A stretch of DNA of 64,000 nucleotides, from NCBI RefSeq assembly GCF_947501665.1, contig NZ_CANMWS010000024.1, positions 1 through 64,000 of the forward strand. Direction: 5' to 3'. The DNA comes from an uncultured Shewanella sp. (GTDB taxonomy: Bacteria > Pseudomonadota > Gammaproteobacteria > Enterobacterales > Shewanellaceae). This document shows, one piece after another, positions 9,245 to 18,893 of the stretch. A program made the position numbers and the translations under genes. The stretch's first letter is position 1. Each line of letters opens with the position of its first letter. The notes beneath the pieces are model-generated. The model saw only the letters and a program-made list of their open reading frames with translations. It did not search any database and had not been told where the DNA came from.

Positions 9245-9271
9245 TCAAGGATGAGTGAAATTTGCCGTTAA
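9245..9271 (+). promoter_or_regulatory. Sigma-28 (FliA) promoter upstream of flgK
   Basis: TCAAGGAT, an 11-base spacer, then GCCGTTAA. The -10 element and spacing match the FliA consensus TAAAGTTT-N11-GCCGATAA and are the same as those before the flagellin gene. It lies 60 bp before the flgK ATG, consistent with late-class expression of flgKL. Confidence 0.8.
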
Positions 9272-9330
9272 CCTAATATTGAACAGGGTATTTATCGTGC
9301 TGTTATTTGTTAAAGAAAAAGGAGCCAGTG

Positions 9331-11247
9331 ATGGCGGTTGATTTGCTCAATATTGCTCGAACGGGTGTGCAAGCAGCACAATCGCAATTAGCGGTAACCA
9401 GTAATAACATAACCAATGCTAATACCGAAGGCTACAATCGACAAGTGGCTTCTCAGTCCAGTTTAGATCCGCAATCCTATGGTGGAAACTTTTACGGTAC
9501 AGGCACTTATATCAGCGATGTTAAACGTATTTATAATGATTATGCCGTTAAAGAATTACGTATTGGCCAAACGGCAGTCAGCGCAGCCCAGACACGATAT
9601 ACCAAGGCTTCAGAGTTGGATCAATTGTTTTCTTCTGCGGGTCAAGCTCTGCCACAAGGCTTAACAGATTTATATAGCAGTCTATACAGTTTGGCTGATT
9701 CCCCAGAAGATTTAGGCCTGCGCACGAATGTGCAGAGTCAAGCGGATCAATTGGCTAGCAGCATGTCTCAAATGCAAACATCCCTTGATGGACAAATGCA
9801 GCAAACCAATGATGAAATTACGGCTATTACAGAACGTATTAATGCAATTAGCAGTGAAATTGCCACGATAAATAATGAGCTGATGAAATCAACAGGTGAC
9901 AATGCGCAATTGCTCGATGCACAAGATTCACTTATTAAAGAGTTAAGTGGTTATGCGCAAGTGAATGTCGTTGAGCTTGATACGGGGGCTAAAAGTGTGA
10001 TGCTAGGCGGCTCGGTGATGTTGGTGTCTGGGGAAGTGGCGATGTCACTGTCAACGAGGTCTGGGGATCCGTTTCCCGATGACATTAGCATGCAAGCGTC
10101 TAACGGCAATAATAGCATTCAGGTTGATATCGCCGCTTTGGGGGGAACTTTAGGGGCGTTCGCTGACTTTAGGGATGAGACGTTAACACCGGCTGTTCTT
10201 GAGTTAGATAAGATGGCATTGGGAATAAGTGATGCGTTTAACTCGTTGCAAAGGCAAGGGATAGATTTAAACGGTGAACTTGGACAGAATATATTTACTG
10301 ATATTAACGCATCTCAAATGGCTTTTGGGCGAGTGGGCGCATTGAGCAGTAATACAGGCTCTGCGAATTTAAGTGTCAATATCGATGATGCATCGGCTTT
10401 AACGGGGACAGAATATACCTTAGTGTTCACATCCCCTGCCAGTTACGCATTAACGGATCCCAACACTGGTACCACTTCGGCATTAACGTTAAATGGCAAC
10501 AGCCTTGAGGGAGCTGATGGGTTTAGTATTAATATTGATAGTGGCGTCCTCGCCTCTAACGATACCTTTATGTTGCGTCCAACGGCAGGGGCTGCGAGTG
10601 GTTTTGATGTTGTGATGAGCTCTCCTTCGACCCTAGCCAGTGGCCGCCCAAAGATAACACCTGATGAAAGTAACAGTGGCAACACCAGTTTGACGTTAAC
10701 CAGCATTGATGATACTAGTGTTGCAGGCTTTCCTGTTACGGGCTCAGAGTTAACTTTTAGTATTGATCTTACCGCGAATACCTTTGAGGTCTTTGATGTG
10801 GATGGTGTGTCTTTAGGCGCAGCAGCAAGCTATACTCCGCCAAGTATCAGTGCTTATGGCTTTAGTTTTGATATTGACTCTAGCGCGACAGGCACCGAAG
10901 GTTTTACCTTCGATTTATCGCAATCAGCAGGCGACAATACTAACTTAGTGCAAATGGCAGCGTTAAGTGAGATAAAGCTGATGAATGGTGGTCAAGACAC
11001 ATTAACAGATGTGTATGAAAACACTAAGCTGGCTATTGGTAGTGAGACAAAAACCGCCGAAGTTGGGGTCAGTGCCGCCGATGCGGTGTATGCGCAGGCC
11101 TATGACAGAGTCCAGTCAACATCGGGAGTGAATTTAGATGAAGAAGCCGCCAATTTAATGCGCTTTCAACAAGCCTATTCGGCGTCGGCAAAAATTATGA
11201 CTGTGGCGACAGAAATTTTCGATACGCTTTATAATTCATTGCGTTAA
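9331..11247 (+). CDS. flgK: Flagellar hook-associated protein 1, FlgK
   Basis: First hook-filament junction protein, about 638 residues. The N terminus (MAVDLLNIARTGVQAAQSQL, SNNITNANTEGYNRQVASQS) and C terminus (SGVNLDEEAANLMRFQQAYS, SAKIMTVATEIFDTL) are diagnostic. The Ser/Thr/Asp-rich centre (roughly residues 330-560) is the surface domain. AAGGAG lies seven bases before the ATG, so the upstream TTG is rejected. Likely co-transcribed with flgL from the sigma-28 promoter. Confidence 0.95.
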   Translation: MAVDLLNIARTGVQAAQSQLAVTSNNITNANTEGYNRQVASQSSLDPQSYGGNFYGTGTYISDVKRIYNDYAVKELRIGQTAVSAAQTRYTKASELDQLFSSAGQALPQGLTDLYSSLYSLADSPEDLGLRTNVQSQADQLASSMSQMQTSLDGQMQQTNDEITAITERINAISSEIATINNELMKSTGDNAQLLDAQDSLIKELSGYAQVNVVELDTGAKSVMLGGSVMLVSGEVAMSLSTRSGDPFPDDISMQASNGNNSIQVDIAALGGTLGAFADFRDETLTPAVLELDKMALGISDAFNSLQRQGIDLNGELGQNIFTDINASQMAFGRVGALSSNTGSANLSVNIDDASALTGTEYTLVFTSPASYALTDPNTGTTSALTLNGNSLEGADGFSINIDSGVLASNDTFMLRPTAGAASGFDVVMSSPSTLASGRPKITPDESNSGNTSLTLTSIDDTSVAGFPVTGSELTFSIDLTANTFEVFDVDGVSLGAAASYTPPSISAYGFSFDIDSSATGTEGFTFDLSQSAGDNTNLVQMAALSEIKLMNGGQDTLTDVYENTKLAIGSETKTAEVGVSAADAVYAQAYDRVQSTSGVNLDEEAANLMRFQQAYSASAKIMTVATEIFDTLYNSLR

Positions 11248-11294
11248 CTCGCTCCCTGATAACCCGACATCACACTGAAGTTAAGGAAGTATTG

Positions 11295-12497
11295 ATGAGA
11301 ATCTCAACCGCACAAATGTTTAATCAAACCTCATCGAGTGTGCTGAAACATCAGTCAAACACGAATGACATTTTAGGCCAAATATCGTCAGGTAAAAAAG
11401 TTTCCACGGCAGGCGATGCGCCTGTAGCAGCCATAGCGATTGATAACCTCAAACAACAAAGTACTCAAGCTGAGCAATATATCAGTAATATTGATATGGC
11501 GACGGGACGACTGTCGGTAACCGAAAGTACCCTTGGTAGCATTGAGAATGTTGTACAAAGCATGCGTGATAAAATGCTTCAAGGGGTGAATGGCAGTTTA
11601 AGTGATTTAGACAGACAGGCTTTAACCGATGAATTACGGGTGAGCCTCGACCAACTGGTTAATTTAGCCAACACTAAAGACAGTGCGGGTAATAGTATTT
11701 TTTCAGGCTTTAATACTGATGTGACGCCTTTTGCCTTCGATAGCATGGGCAATATTAATTACAGTGGAGATGTTGGTGTGAGGGAGACCTTTATTGCCCC
11801 TAATCGCACTTTAGCCACTAATATTACCGGTGACAGTGTGTTTATGAATGTTCCTAATGCCATGGGGGATTATAGCGCGACCTATGATGCTGCTCAGCAA
11901 GGCAGTTTTAGTGTGAAAAGTGCTCAAATTAGTGACAGTGCGACTCATATATCCGGTCAATACCAGTATGAATTTATTGATAACGGCTCAGGTGGACTGG
12001 ACCTTGATGTGACTGACTCCTTCGGCACGGTTACGCGCATGAGTCAAGTTGATACAACGCAGCCCATCACGCTTAATGGCTTAACGGTGCAATTAGAAGG
12101 CACCCCTGTGGCGGGTGACACTGTGACCTTAAATCCGAACACCAATGCCAATCTATTTGATAGCCTAAGTGACATGATAACCTTGCTTGAAACTGGAGAG
12201 GGAGTTAATAGTCCCTCTGGTCAAGCTGAATTCACTCAGTTATTAAATAACATTGATAGCGGCCAAGGGCTGCTAGCATTGGGACGCTCACAAGCAGGTA
12301 ATGATTTAAATGCCTTAGATAAAGCCAAAGATGTGCATATTGACACTCAGCTTATCAATACCTCTGCTTTGTCATTATTAGAAGATGTCGACATTGCCAG
12401 CGCCATTACCGAATATGAAAAGCAACAATTATCACTGAACGCCGTTTCACAGTTGTTTGGGGAGGTTAATTCGGTGTCATTATTTGATTATTTATGA
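11295..12497 (+). CDS. flgL: Flagellar hook-associated protein 3, FlgL
   Basis: Second junction protein, 400 residues. Starts MRISTAQMFNQTSSSVLKHQ with the flagellin-like GKKVSTAGDAPVAAIAI segment, and ends LLEDVDIASAITEYEKQQLS. AAGGAAG lies before the ATG. It follows flgK by 47 bp. Its stop codon forms part of a terminator hairpin. Confidence 0.95.
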   Translation: MRISTAQMFNQTSSSVLKHQSNTNDILGQISSGKKVSTAGDAPVAAIAIDNLKQQSTQAEQYISNIDMATGRLSVTESTLGSIENVVQSMRDKMLQGVNGSLSDLDRQALTDELRVSLDQLVNLANTKDSAGNSIFSGFNTDVTPFAFDSMGNINYSGDVGVRETFIAPNRTLATNITGDSVFMNVPNAMGDYSATYDAAQQGSFSVKSAQISDSATHISGQYQYEFIDNGSGGLDLDVTDSFGTVTRMSQVDTTQPITLNGLTVQLEGTPVAGDTVTLNPNTNANLFDSLSDMITLLETGEGVNSPSGQAEFTQLLNNIDSGQGLLALGRSQAGNDLNALDKAKDVHIDTQLINTSALSLLEDVDIASAITEYEKQQLSLNAVSQLFGEVNSVSLFDYL

Positions 12498-12526
12498 TGT
12501 ATCTTTGACAAAATGCATCATTTTTT
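12495..12526 (+). terminator. Terminator after flgL
   Basis: TGATGTAT pairs with ATGCATCA (one G-U) across a ten-base loop, followed by six T. The stem starts at the flgL stop codon. It isolates flgKL from the flagellin promoter. Confidence 0.7.
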
Positions 12527-12548
12527 GACGTATTTGTAAAATAATTCC

Positions 12549-12575
12549 TAAAGCTTAAATCAGCGCTGCCGTTAA
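12549..12575 (+). promoter_or_regulatory. Sigma-28 (FliA) promoter of the flagellin gene
   Basis: TAAAGCTT, an 11-base spacer, GCCGTTAA: seven of eight -35 positions, and seven of eight -10 positions, match the FliA consensus with correct spacing. About 100 bp of leader separates it from the flagellin ATG. Confidence 0.87.
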
Positions 12576-12673
12576 AGTAATTGTAACTAGGATATGTATC
12601 CAATTCAGTCGCCTGACTTGAGTAGACAGGCAGTAGTTAAGGCTAGCGAAAGCTAGGTAAAGAGGAATTAACC

Positions 12674-14068
12674 ATGGCGATTACAGTCAATACCAATGTC
12701 ACTTCAATGAAGGCGCAAGGCAACTTAAATGGTGCGAATAGTAGCCTTCAAACTTCAATGGAGCGTCTGTCTTCAGGATTGCGTATCAACAGTGCCAAAG
12801 ATGATGCTGCGGGCCTACAAATTTCTAACCGTATGACCAGCCAAATTAATGGCATTGGTGTGGCTATGCGTAATGCCAACGACGGTATTTCAATCGCACA
12901 AACCGCCGAAGGGTCAATGCAAGAGTCCACCAATATTTTACAACGTATGCGTGATTTATCTCTGCAATCGGCTAACGGTTCAAACTCTCAAGATGACCGT
13001 GACTCGATGCAAAAGGAAATCAGTGCGTTACAAAGTGAATTAACGCGTATTTCAGAAACAACCTCTTTTGGTGGTCAAAATTTATTGGATGGCAGTTACG
13101 GCACCCAAAGTTTTCAAGTGGGTTCAAACGCGAATGAGACCATTTCAATTTCGTTATCAGCGACTGGGGCTAAAGATATAGGTGATACAGCCAATAAAAT
13201 ATCGACAGCAGGATCAGTTTATGGCGCTGCGGTGGGTACGACAACTTTAGCGGCTGCGACAGGGGTTACTGCTGATACATTAAATATAAATGGTGCCAGT
13301 ATTGGTATTGGTGCGGGTGCTACGGCCACACAGACAGCAGATTTAATTAATGCTTCTGATGCAGGAGTAACAGCAACGACAGAAGTGAGTGCAACAATTG
13401 GTGCATTATCAGCTGCTGATGATGGAACATTAACTTTAGGTGATTCATCTTTTGATCTCGCAAGTTATGCTAATAATAGCGAAGCCTTAACAGACGATTT
13501 AAATGCGGCGGGTTTTACTGCGACTTATGACTCTGCAACAAGCAGCATATCACTTACAGCAACAGGTGTAGATGGTATTGAAATTACTGGTAGTACAGCA
13601 GGTACTGTGACGTTAGATGGAACTGCTGCGGGAACTGGAGATATCTCAAAGACTGCTCAGTTAAATTTATCATCAGAAAAGAGTATTTCATTATCAAGTG
13701 CTGGTGGTAACGAAGGTGAAATGTTTGGTGCCACTACATCAACCGAGACATTTAGCTCAGTGGCTGATATTGATATTTCTACTGCCAGTGGTTCTCAAGA
13801 TGCCTTAGCGATTATTGATGGTGCATTGGCTACTATCGACTCACAACGTGCCGATTTAGGTGCGGTGCAAAATCGCATGAATTTCACTATTAATAACTTA
13901 AGTAATATTCAAACCAATGTATCGGATGCTCGCAGCCGTATTCAAGATGTGGATTTTGCCAAAGAAACGGCGGATTTAACCAAGCAGCAAATTTTGTCGC
14001 AAACCTCATCGTCTATGTTGGCGCAAGCGAATCAATTGCCACAAACAGCGTTATCGCTGCTAGGTTAA
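12674..14068 (+). CDS. fliC: Flagellin
   Basis: Filament subunit, 464 residues. The N-terminal D0/D1 region has SMERLSSGLRINSAKDDAAG and MRNANDGISIAQTAEGSMQE; the C terminus has RSRIQDVDFAKETADLTKQQ and ends QLPQTALSLLG. The central region (about 180-340) is Ala/Thr/Gly-rich with flagellin-IN-like repeats (NINGASIGIGAGA, EITGSTAG), making it longer than many polar flagellins of this group (about 270-380). AGAGGAATTAACC precedes the ATG. Only one flagellin gene is present here, whereas relatives often carry two or more in tandem. The symbol could equally be flaA. Confidence 0.95.
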   Translation: MAITVNTNVTSMKAQGNLNGANSSLQTSMERLSSGLRINSAKDDAAGLQISNRMTSQINGIGVAMRNANDGISIAQTAEGSMQESTNILQRMRDLSLQSANGSNSQDDRDSMQKEISALQSELTRISETTSFGGQNLLDGSYGTQSFQVGSNANETISISLSATGAKDIGDTANKISTAGSVYGAAVGTTTLAAATGVTADTLNINGASIGIGAGATATQTADLINASDAGVTATTEVSATIGALSAADDGTLTLGDSSFDLASYANNSEALTDDLNAAGFTATYDSATSSISLTATGVDGIEITGSTAGTVTLDGTAAGTGDISKTAQLNLSSEKSISLSSAGGNEGEMFGATTSTETFSSVADIDISTASGSQDALAIIDGALATIDSQRADLGAVQNRMNFTINNLSNIQTNVSDARSRIQDVDFAKETADLTKQQILSQTSSSMLAQANQLPQTALSLLG

Positions 14069-14131
14069 TTATTAACCGTTAGGCATAAGCGCGTTGATTG
14101 AGTGTGTTCGCCTGAATGCGTTGAGATAAAT

Positions 14132-14156
14132 AAAGGAGAGCATAGGCTCTCCTTTT
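14132..14156 (+). terminator. Terminator after the flagellin gene
   Basis: AAAGGAGAGC pairs perfectly with GCTCTCCTTT across a 4-base loop (ATAG) and ends in T residues. It makes the flagellin message monocistronic. Confidence 0.85.
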
Positions 14157-14244
14157 CAGGTTTATATTCGTTGATGCCGTTGTCGTGATTTTTGTCGTAT
14201 TGCTTCCCTTTTTCGGCTTTTAGGTTATTAAGGAGTGGGTTGGT

Positions 14245-14649
14245 ATGGAGCTAGAAATCACGCCATCATTATTAACGGCTTTATCGAGTGTGATGCCTGT
14301 TGAGGCGGTGAGTGGAAGGGAGCATTCAGGTGATCAATCAAGATCGCGAAAAGATAATGACAAATCCAGCACTGCCCTTAATGCAAGCGTAGAGAGCACC
14401 GATAAGCTTGATGCGCTAAATCATAATGATGCAAGGCTTACAGATTGTCTTGATTCATTGGCAAATATGCAAGCAATGCAGCGAACGGCATTACAATTTC
14501 GCCTCGATAAGGTGTCTGGACAAGATGTGATCCGCGTGGTGGATATTGAGTCAGGTACGCTTATTCGACAACTGCCCAGCGCAGAAGCGTTAGCCTTGAC
14601 ACAAAAGTTAGATGAGATAAAAGGCCTGTTAATTGAGATTCAAGTTTAA
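14245..14649 (+). CDS. flaG: FlaG-family protein
   Basis: Small flagellar protein of 134 residues. After a polar, poorly conserved first 70 residues, the FlaG core is clear: LQFRLDKVSGQDVIRVVDIE, then GTLIRQLPSAEAL. FlaG influences filament length in several species; the exact role is not known. AAGGAG occurs 14 bases before the ATG. It sits between flagellin and fliD as in Vibrio and Shewanella. Confidence 0.92.
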   Translation: MELEITPSLLTALSSVMPVEAVSGREHSGDQSRSRKDNDKSSTALNASVESTDKLDALNHNDARLTDCLDSLANMQAMQRTALQFRLDKVSGQDVIRVVDIESGTLIRQLPSAEALALTQKLDEIKGLLIEIQV

Positions 14650-14749
14650 GGGGCAAGTTAGGTTAAGGGTATGCCAGATTTCATTTTCATTGAGATTAGC
14701 AATGACATGCCGTTTATTTGTCAGTCAATACAGGTAAAGGAGAAAGAAC

Positions 14750-16114
14750 ATGCCTATTACGTCGGTCGGTATTGGTTCCGGTATGGATATCAATGGCATT
14801 GTCTCAGCGTTGGTTGGCGCTGAAAGTGCGCCTAAAACCGCCAAGTTTGATGTTGATGAAGGTAAGTATAATGCGCAGATCTCCGCAGTGGGCTCCATTA
14901 AAAGTGCCGTGTCTGAGTTTCAAACAGCTATTGAAGCATTAACCGATGCTAATACGTTTTTAACTCAAAAAAGCAGCCTGTCTAAAAGTACCTATTTAAG
15001 TAGCAGTGTGGATGAAACGGCGGTATCAGGCAGTTATCAATTGCAAGTTAAGCAATTGGCTGAAAGCCATAAAATTGGCTCGGCTTCAGTGAGTGATAGC
15101 AGCGCAGTTCTCGGTGAAGGCAATATTAACATTGATGTCAATGGCGAGCACTTTGACATTGAGGTGGCCTTGGATGACACACTTGAGTCGGTGATGAACA
15201 AAATCAATACCAGTGACGATAATACCGGTGTGACAGCCACTATCATTAATGGTGACAATGGTCCTCAGCTGATCATGACGTCCAATGATACAGGTACAGA
15301 TAATCAAATCACCGTGGTGGGCAGTGATTCAGATGGTGGAACAGGTATTAGTGATACTTTTACCATGACGGAGCTGAGTTCGGCCAAAGATGCCATTATG
15401 ACCATTGATGATATTGAAGTGACGTCAAGCTCAAACACAGTCGAAAATGCCATTACAGGAGTCACTTTTACATTAAAAGAGGCGGATGTTGATGAAACAA
15501 CGGTGCTTAAGATTGAGCCCAATACCAGCGGTGTAAAAAGCCAAATTAATACCTTTGTGGAATCTTACAATGCGTTAATCACCACGATTAGTGGCTTATC
15601 GGGTTATAACGCGGAAACACAGCAAGCGGGAATTTTGCAAGGTGATGCGTTGCCTCGTAGCATGCAAAGTCAATTACGCGGTTTGATGTCTGATGGTTAT
15701 GATACCCCTAACGGAAGTTTAACATTGGCGTCAATTGGCGTAACGACGACTTTAGATGGCACCTTGGAGATTAAGGATGATTTATTAGACAGTGCGCTGG
15801 AGTCAGGATTAACGGATATTAGCGCGCTGTTTAGCACAGAAGAGTCTGGTTTGGCGGTTAAGCTGGATAGTTTTGCCACCAGTTACGTGCAAGCAGGTGG
15901 GATTTTAGATGCTCGCGATAACACGCTAGATAATCAATTGACCCGTTTAAGTGATACCCGTGAACAATTTGCGTTGAAAATGGCAGCCTATGAGGCGCGT
16001 TTATTTAAACAATATAACGCCATGGATTTAGTGGTGGGTAACTTGAACTCTCAATCTAACCAGTTGCAAGAGCGGCTCAATTCTTTACCTGGTGTGGTGT
16101 CAAATAATGAGTAA
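14750..16114 (+). CDS. fliD: Flagellar filament cap protein FliD (HAP2)
   Basis: Filament cap, 454 residues. The N-terminal ITSVGIGSGMDINGIVSALV is diagnostic. The centre has the flagellin hook-IN-like motifs typical of FliD. The C-terminal FliD_C region contains INTFVESYNALITTISGLSG and LASIGVTTTLDGTLEIKDD, and ends in a coiled-coil helix (FKQYNAMDLVVGNLNSQSNQ). AAAGGAG lies before the ATG. A terminator follows directly. Confidence 0.95.
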   Translation: MPITSVGIGSGMDINGIVSALVGAESAPKTAKFDVDEGKYNAQISAVGSIKSAVSEFQTAIEALTDANTFLTQKSSLSKSTYLSSSVDETAVSGSYQLQVKQLAESHKIGSASVSDSSAVLGEGNINIDVNGEHFDIEVALDDTLESVMNKINTSDDNTGVTATIINGDNGPQLIMTSNDTGTDNQITVVGSDSDGGTGISDTFTMTELSSAKDAIMTIDDIEVTSSSNTVENAITGVTFTLKEADVDETTVLKIEPNTSGVKSQINTFVESYNALITTISGLSGYNAETQQAGILQGDALPRSMQSQLRGLMSDGYDTPNGSLTLASIGVTTTLDGTLEIKDDLLDSALESGLTDISALFSTEESGLAVKLDSFATSYVQAGGILDARDNTLDNQLTRLSDTREQFALKMAAYEARLFKQYNAMDLVVGNLNSQSNQLQERLNSLPGVVSNNE

Positions 16115-16125
16115 TGCTATTCACT

Positions 16126-16150
16126 TTTTGGGCCTTTCGGCCTGTTTTTT
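16126..16150 (+). terminator. Terminator after fliD
   Basis: GGCC-TTTCG-type short GC stem (GGCC at 16131-16134 pairing with 16139-16142) followed by GTTTTTT. The 4-bp core is short but GC-only and the T-run is strong. It may be partial, since fliT-like and fliS lie 80 bp further on without an obvious promoter. Confidence 0.6.
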
Positions 16151-16230
16151 AATCGACAGACCCTGAAGGGATAAGTACATTTACTTAACATATGAAACCA
16201 GTTGTGAGTACCATTTTAGAGGGCCGTGGA

Positions 16231-16620
16231 ATGGATAAATGCACAGATAACAGCATAGAAAAGCACATAGGCAAGTGCATAGATAGGCCCGAACATAGGC
16301 TCATTTCGATTAATAAAGCGATTCAGGCGTTGTTAGAAGACTTAGGGCAGATTACCGATAGTTACGCCATAGATGAAGATAATGTAGTTATTTTGCAAGA
16401 GCTTATAATGGAGCGGGAACAACAAATAACATTAGGGCTGACACAAGATCAACACGACAGTGATTGGGATCACGCGTATTTACGTGCGCAACTTAAGTTA
16501 ACCAATGAGTTTCAGATGCAGGCGACAGCGATTTTATCGCATTGTGCTTCTGCGTTACAATTTAGTCATAAAAGTAAACGTAAGCTAAATGTTTATCAAA
16601 CGATAGCGACAAGTAAGTAG
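16231..16620 (+). CDS. FlaI/FliT-like flagellar chaperone
   Basis: Small helical protein, about 129 residues from ATG 16231, which has AGAGGG seven bases upstream; an in-frame ATG at 16192 has no ribosome-binding site. It has no strong motif. The helices ISINKAIQALLEDLGQITDS and AYLRAQLKLTNEFQMQATAI, and the place between fliD and fliS, fit the FliT/FlaI position in polar clusters. FliT binds FliD as an export chaperone, and that role is inferred from position only. Confidence 0.6.
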   Translation: MDKCTDNSIEKHIGKCIDRPEHRLISINKAIQALLEDLGQITDSYAIDEDNVVILQELIMEREQQITLGLTQDQHDSDWDHAYLRAQLKLTNEFQMQATAILSHCASALQFSHKSKRKLNVYQTIATSK

Positions 16621-16628
16621 GGGGTTAT

Positions 16629-17030
16629 ATGAGAAGTTCTTTACAATCATACCGTAAAGTGTCTGTTGAGGGTGGGATGAGTGTTGCATCACCTCATAAG
16701 ATTATTCAGATGTTGTTTTCGGGTGCCCTTGAAAGATTAGCTCAAGCAAGGTGTGCGATTGAGCAAAATGATCTTGCTAAAAAAGGTGAAGCTCTGGGCA
16801 AGGCCATAAGTATTGTATCGGGATTGAATGGCAGTTTAAACATGGAAGTGGAAGGTGAAGTCGCCAATAATCTCAATGCCTTGTATGACTTCATGTTACA
16901 GCAAATGTCAGCGGCAAATGTGAATAATGATGTGACAGCCATTGATGATGTGATGGATATTTTAAAAGTGATCAAAGAAGGTTGGGACAGTATTCCGGCC
17001 GAAATGCACCAATTATCCTCGGAGCAGTAA
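16629..17030 (+). CDS. fliS: Flagellin export chaperone FliS
   Basis: 133 residues, with LQSYRKVSVEGGMSVASPHK and IIQMLFSGALERLAQARCAI near the N terminus, and LNALYDFMLQQMSAANVNND in the third helix: a standard FliS four-helix bundle that binds the flagellin C terminus. GGGGTTAT lies before the ATG; the fliT-like gene ends nine bases upstream, so the two are co-translated. Confidence 0.94.
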   Translation: MRSSLQSYRKVSVEGGMSVASPHKIIQMLFSGALERLAQARCAIEQNDLAKKGEALGKAISIVSGLNGSLNMEVEGEVANNLNALYDFMLQQMSAANVNNDVTAIDDVMDILKVIKEGWDSIPAEMHQLSSEQ

Positions 17031-17305
17031 CAGACTTAGGTCGAATAGTTGCCAGCTTGTTGACATTGTTTTTCCTTGTGAGGAGTCAATTATATGACGT
17101 ATTTTGAGCGTTTCGTTGTTTTTTTGGGCTAAACAAGGGTGAGAAGCTGATAAATCTCATTAGAGGCTTGCTTATATGCAGCTGATAATACACTATTCAT
17201 CTTCACAGTGATTGTGTGTAGTTTGTTAATGTAATACACAATTATTTAAGCAACCAACACTAATAATTAATGCGAAGCAATATTTGCACTTTATGGCCGT
17301 ACTGA

Positions 17306-18736
17306 ATGATGCAAACAGATCAAAGAATTTTACTTGTCGGTAGCCAATCAGATCGAACCAATCGCTTATCTTGCGTATTTGAGTTCTTGGGTGAAAAAGT
17401 CGAGTTTATCGATTTGGATAAACTCGAACATTATACCAAGTTGACTCGCTTTAGAGCGGTTGTTATTCCAGCAGCAACACAGTTACCTGTATCGCTGCCG
17501 TCTTTGGCGACCAAAATACCTTGGCAGCCCATACTGCTTTTAGGGCAATTTGAAGAGAGTAAAGCTTCAAATATTTTGGGCTGTATTGAAGAACCCTTAA
17601 ATTACCCTCAATTAACTGAGCTACTCCACTTTTGTCAGGTGTTTGGTCAAATTAAGCGCCCAGAAGTGCCGACCAGTGCCAATCAAACCAAGTTATTTAG
17701 AAGTTTAGTTGGGCGCAGTGAAGGCATCGCCAATGTCAGGCATTTGATTAACCAAGTGGCGAGCTCTGATGCAACCGTATTGGTGTTAGGGCAATCGGGT
17801 ACAGGCAAAGAAGTCGTTGCGCGTAATATTCACTATTTATCTGGTCGCCGAAGTGGGCCTTTTATTCCAGTGAACTGTGGTGCAATACCGCCAGAACTCT
17901 TAGAAAGTGAGTTATTTGGGCACGAGAAAGGCTCCTTTACTGGGGCGATAAGTACTCGAAAAGGGCGCTTTGAACTTGCAGAAAAAGGCACCTTATTTCT
18001 GGATGAAATAGGTGATATGCCGTTGCAAATGCAAGTCAAATTATTACGTGTTTTGCAAGAAAAAGTCTTTGAGCGCGTGGGCGGGAGTAAATCGATTATT
18101 TCCGATGTGCGAGTGGTGGCCGCTACCCATAGAAACCTAGAAGCTATGATTGAAGCGGGCGATTTTAGAGAAGATCTTTATTACCGTCTCAATGTTTTTC
18201 CCATTGAAATGCCGGCACTGTGTCAACGCAAAGAAGATATTCCTTTGTTATTGCAGGAACTGGTAAGCCGTGTGTTTAACGAAGGCCGTGGTCGTGTGCG
18301 GTTTACTCAACGGGCCATTGAATCGTTAAAAGAACATGGTTGGTCAGGGAATGTCCGTGAATTATCCAATTTAATTGAGCGCTTAACCATACTGTACCCC
18401 GGTGGCTTGGTGGATGTGAATGACTTGCCTGTTAAGTATCGTCACATTGATGTCCCTGAATACAGTGTGGAAGTCAGTGAAGAACAATTAGAACGGGATG
18501 CGTTGGCGTCTATTTTCAGTGATGAGCCCATTGATATTCCTGATACGCGTTTTCCAAGTGAACTGCCAGCAGAAGGAGTGAACTTAAAAGATATGCTAGC
18601 GGAACTTGAGATTGATATGATCCGTCAAGCCCTCGATCAACAAGATAATGTGGTGGCAAGGGCCGCTGAAATGCTTGGGATCCGCCGTACAACCTTGGTG
18701 GAAAAAATGCGTAAGTATGGATTAAGCAAAGACTAG
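17306..18736 (+). CDS. flrA: Master flagellar regulator FlrA (FleQ family, sigma-54 activator)
   Basis: 476 residues in three parts. An atypical receiver (FleQ domain, residues 1-130) lacks a normal phosphoacceptor environment. The AAA+ domain contains Walker A GQSGTGKEVV, the sigma-54 loop GSFTGA (family consensus GAFTGA), the Walker B region LFLDEIGDMP and RLNVFPIEMP. A Fis-type HTH is at the end (VARAAEMLGIRRTTLVEKMR). It activates sigma-54 promoters such as those at flrB, flgF and flgB. A 275-bp leader upstream holds several AT-rich elements but no sigma-54 match, as expected for a master gene read by sigma-70. ATG 17306 and 17309 are adjacent. Confidence 0.94.
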   Translation: MMQTDQRILLVGSQSDRTNRLSCVFEFLGEKVEFIDLDKLEHYTKLTRFRAVVIPAATQLPVSLPSLATKIPWQPILLLGQFEESKASNILGCIEEPLNYPQLTELLHFCQVFGQIKRPEVPTSANQTKLFRSLVGRSEGIANVRHLINQVASSDATVLVLGQSGTGKEVVARNIHYLSGRRSGPFIPVNCGAIPPELLESELFGHEKGSFTGAISTRKGRFELAEKGTLFLDEIGDMPLQMQVKLLRVLQEKVFERVGGSKSIISDVRVVAATHRNLEAMIEAGDFREDLYYRLNVFPIEMPALCQRKEDIPLLLQELVSRVFNEGRGRVRFTQRAIESLKEHGWSGNVRELSNLIERLTILYPGGLVDVNDLPVKYRHIDVPEYSVEVSEEQLERDALASIFSDEPIDIPDTRFPSELPAEGVNLKDMLAELEIDMIRQALDQQDNVVARAAEMLGIRRTTLVEKMRKYGLSKD

Positions 18737-18770
18737 TCATTAATACAATGGCGTACCATTTATGGTTAAA

Positions 18771-18804
18771 ATGCCCAATGAGATAGTCTCATTGGGCATT
18801 TTTT
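18771..18804 (+). terminator. Terminator after flrA
   Basis: Perfect 13-bp stem ATGCCCAATGAGA / TCTCATTGGGCAT with a 3-base loop TAG and five T. Strong intrinsic terminator that separates flrA from flrBC. Confidence 0.93.
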
Positions 18805-18818
18805 ATGATGGGTTACTT

Positions 18819-18833
18819 TGGCATAAAACCTGC
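18819..18833 (+). promoter_or_regulatory. Sigma-54 promoter of flrBC
   Basis: TGGCATAAAACCTGC: GG and GC are separated by ten bases, with only two departures from TGGCAC-N5-TTGC. It lies right after the flrA terminator. FlrA-dependent expression of flrBC from a sigma-54 promoter is the known Vibrio arrangement. Confidence 0.8.
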
Positions 18834-18893
18834 TAGTTAAATAGAAATATGCTCAAGGGTGATGGACATGAGCAGTTTTTTGACGGAGCCTTT

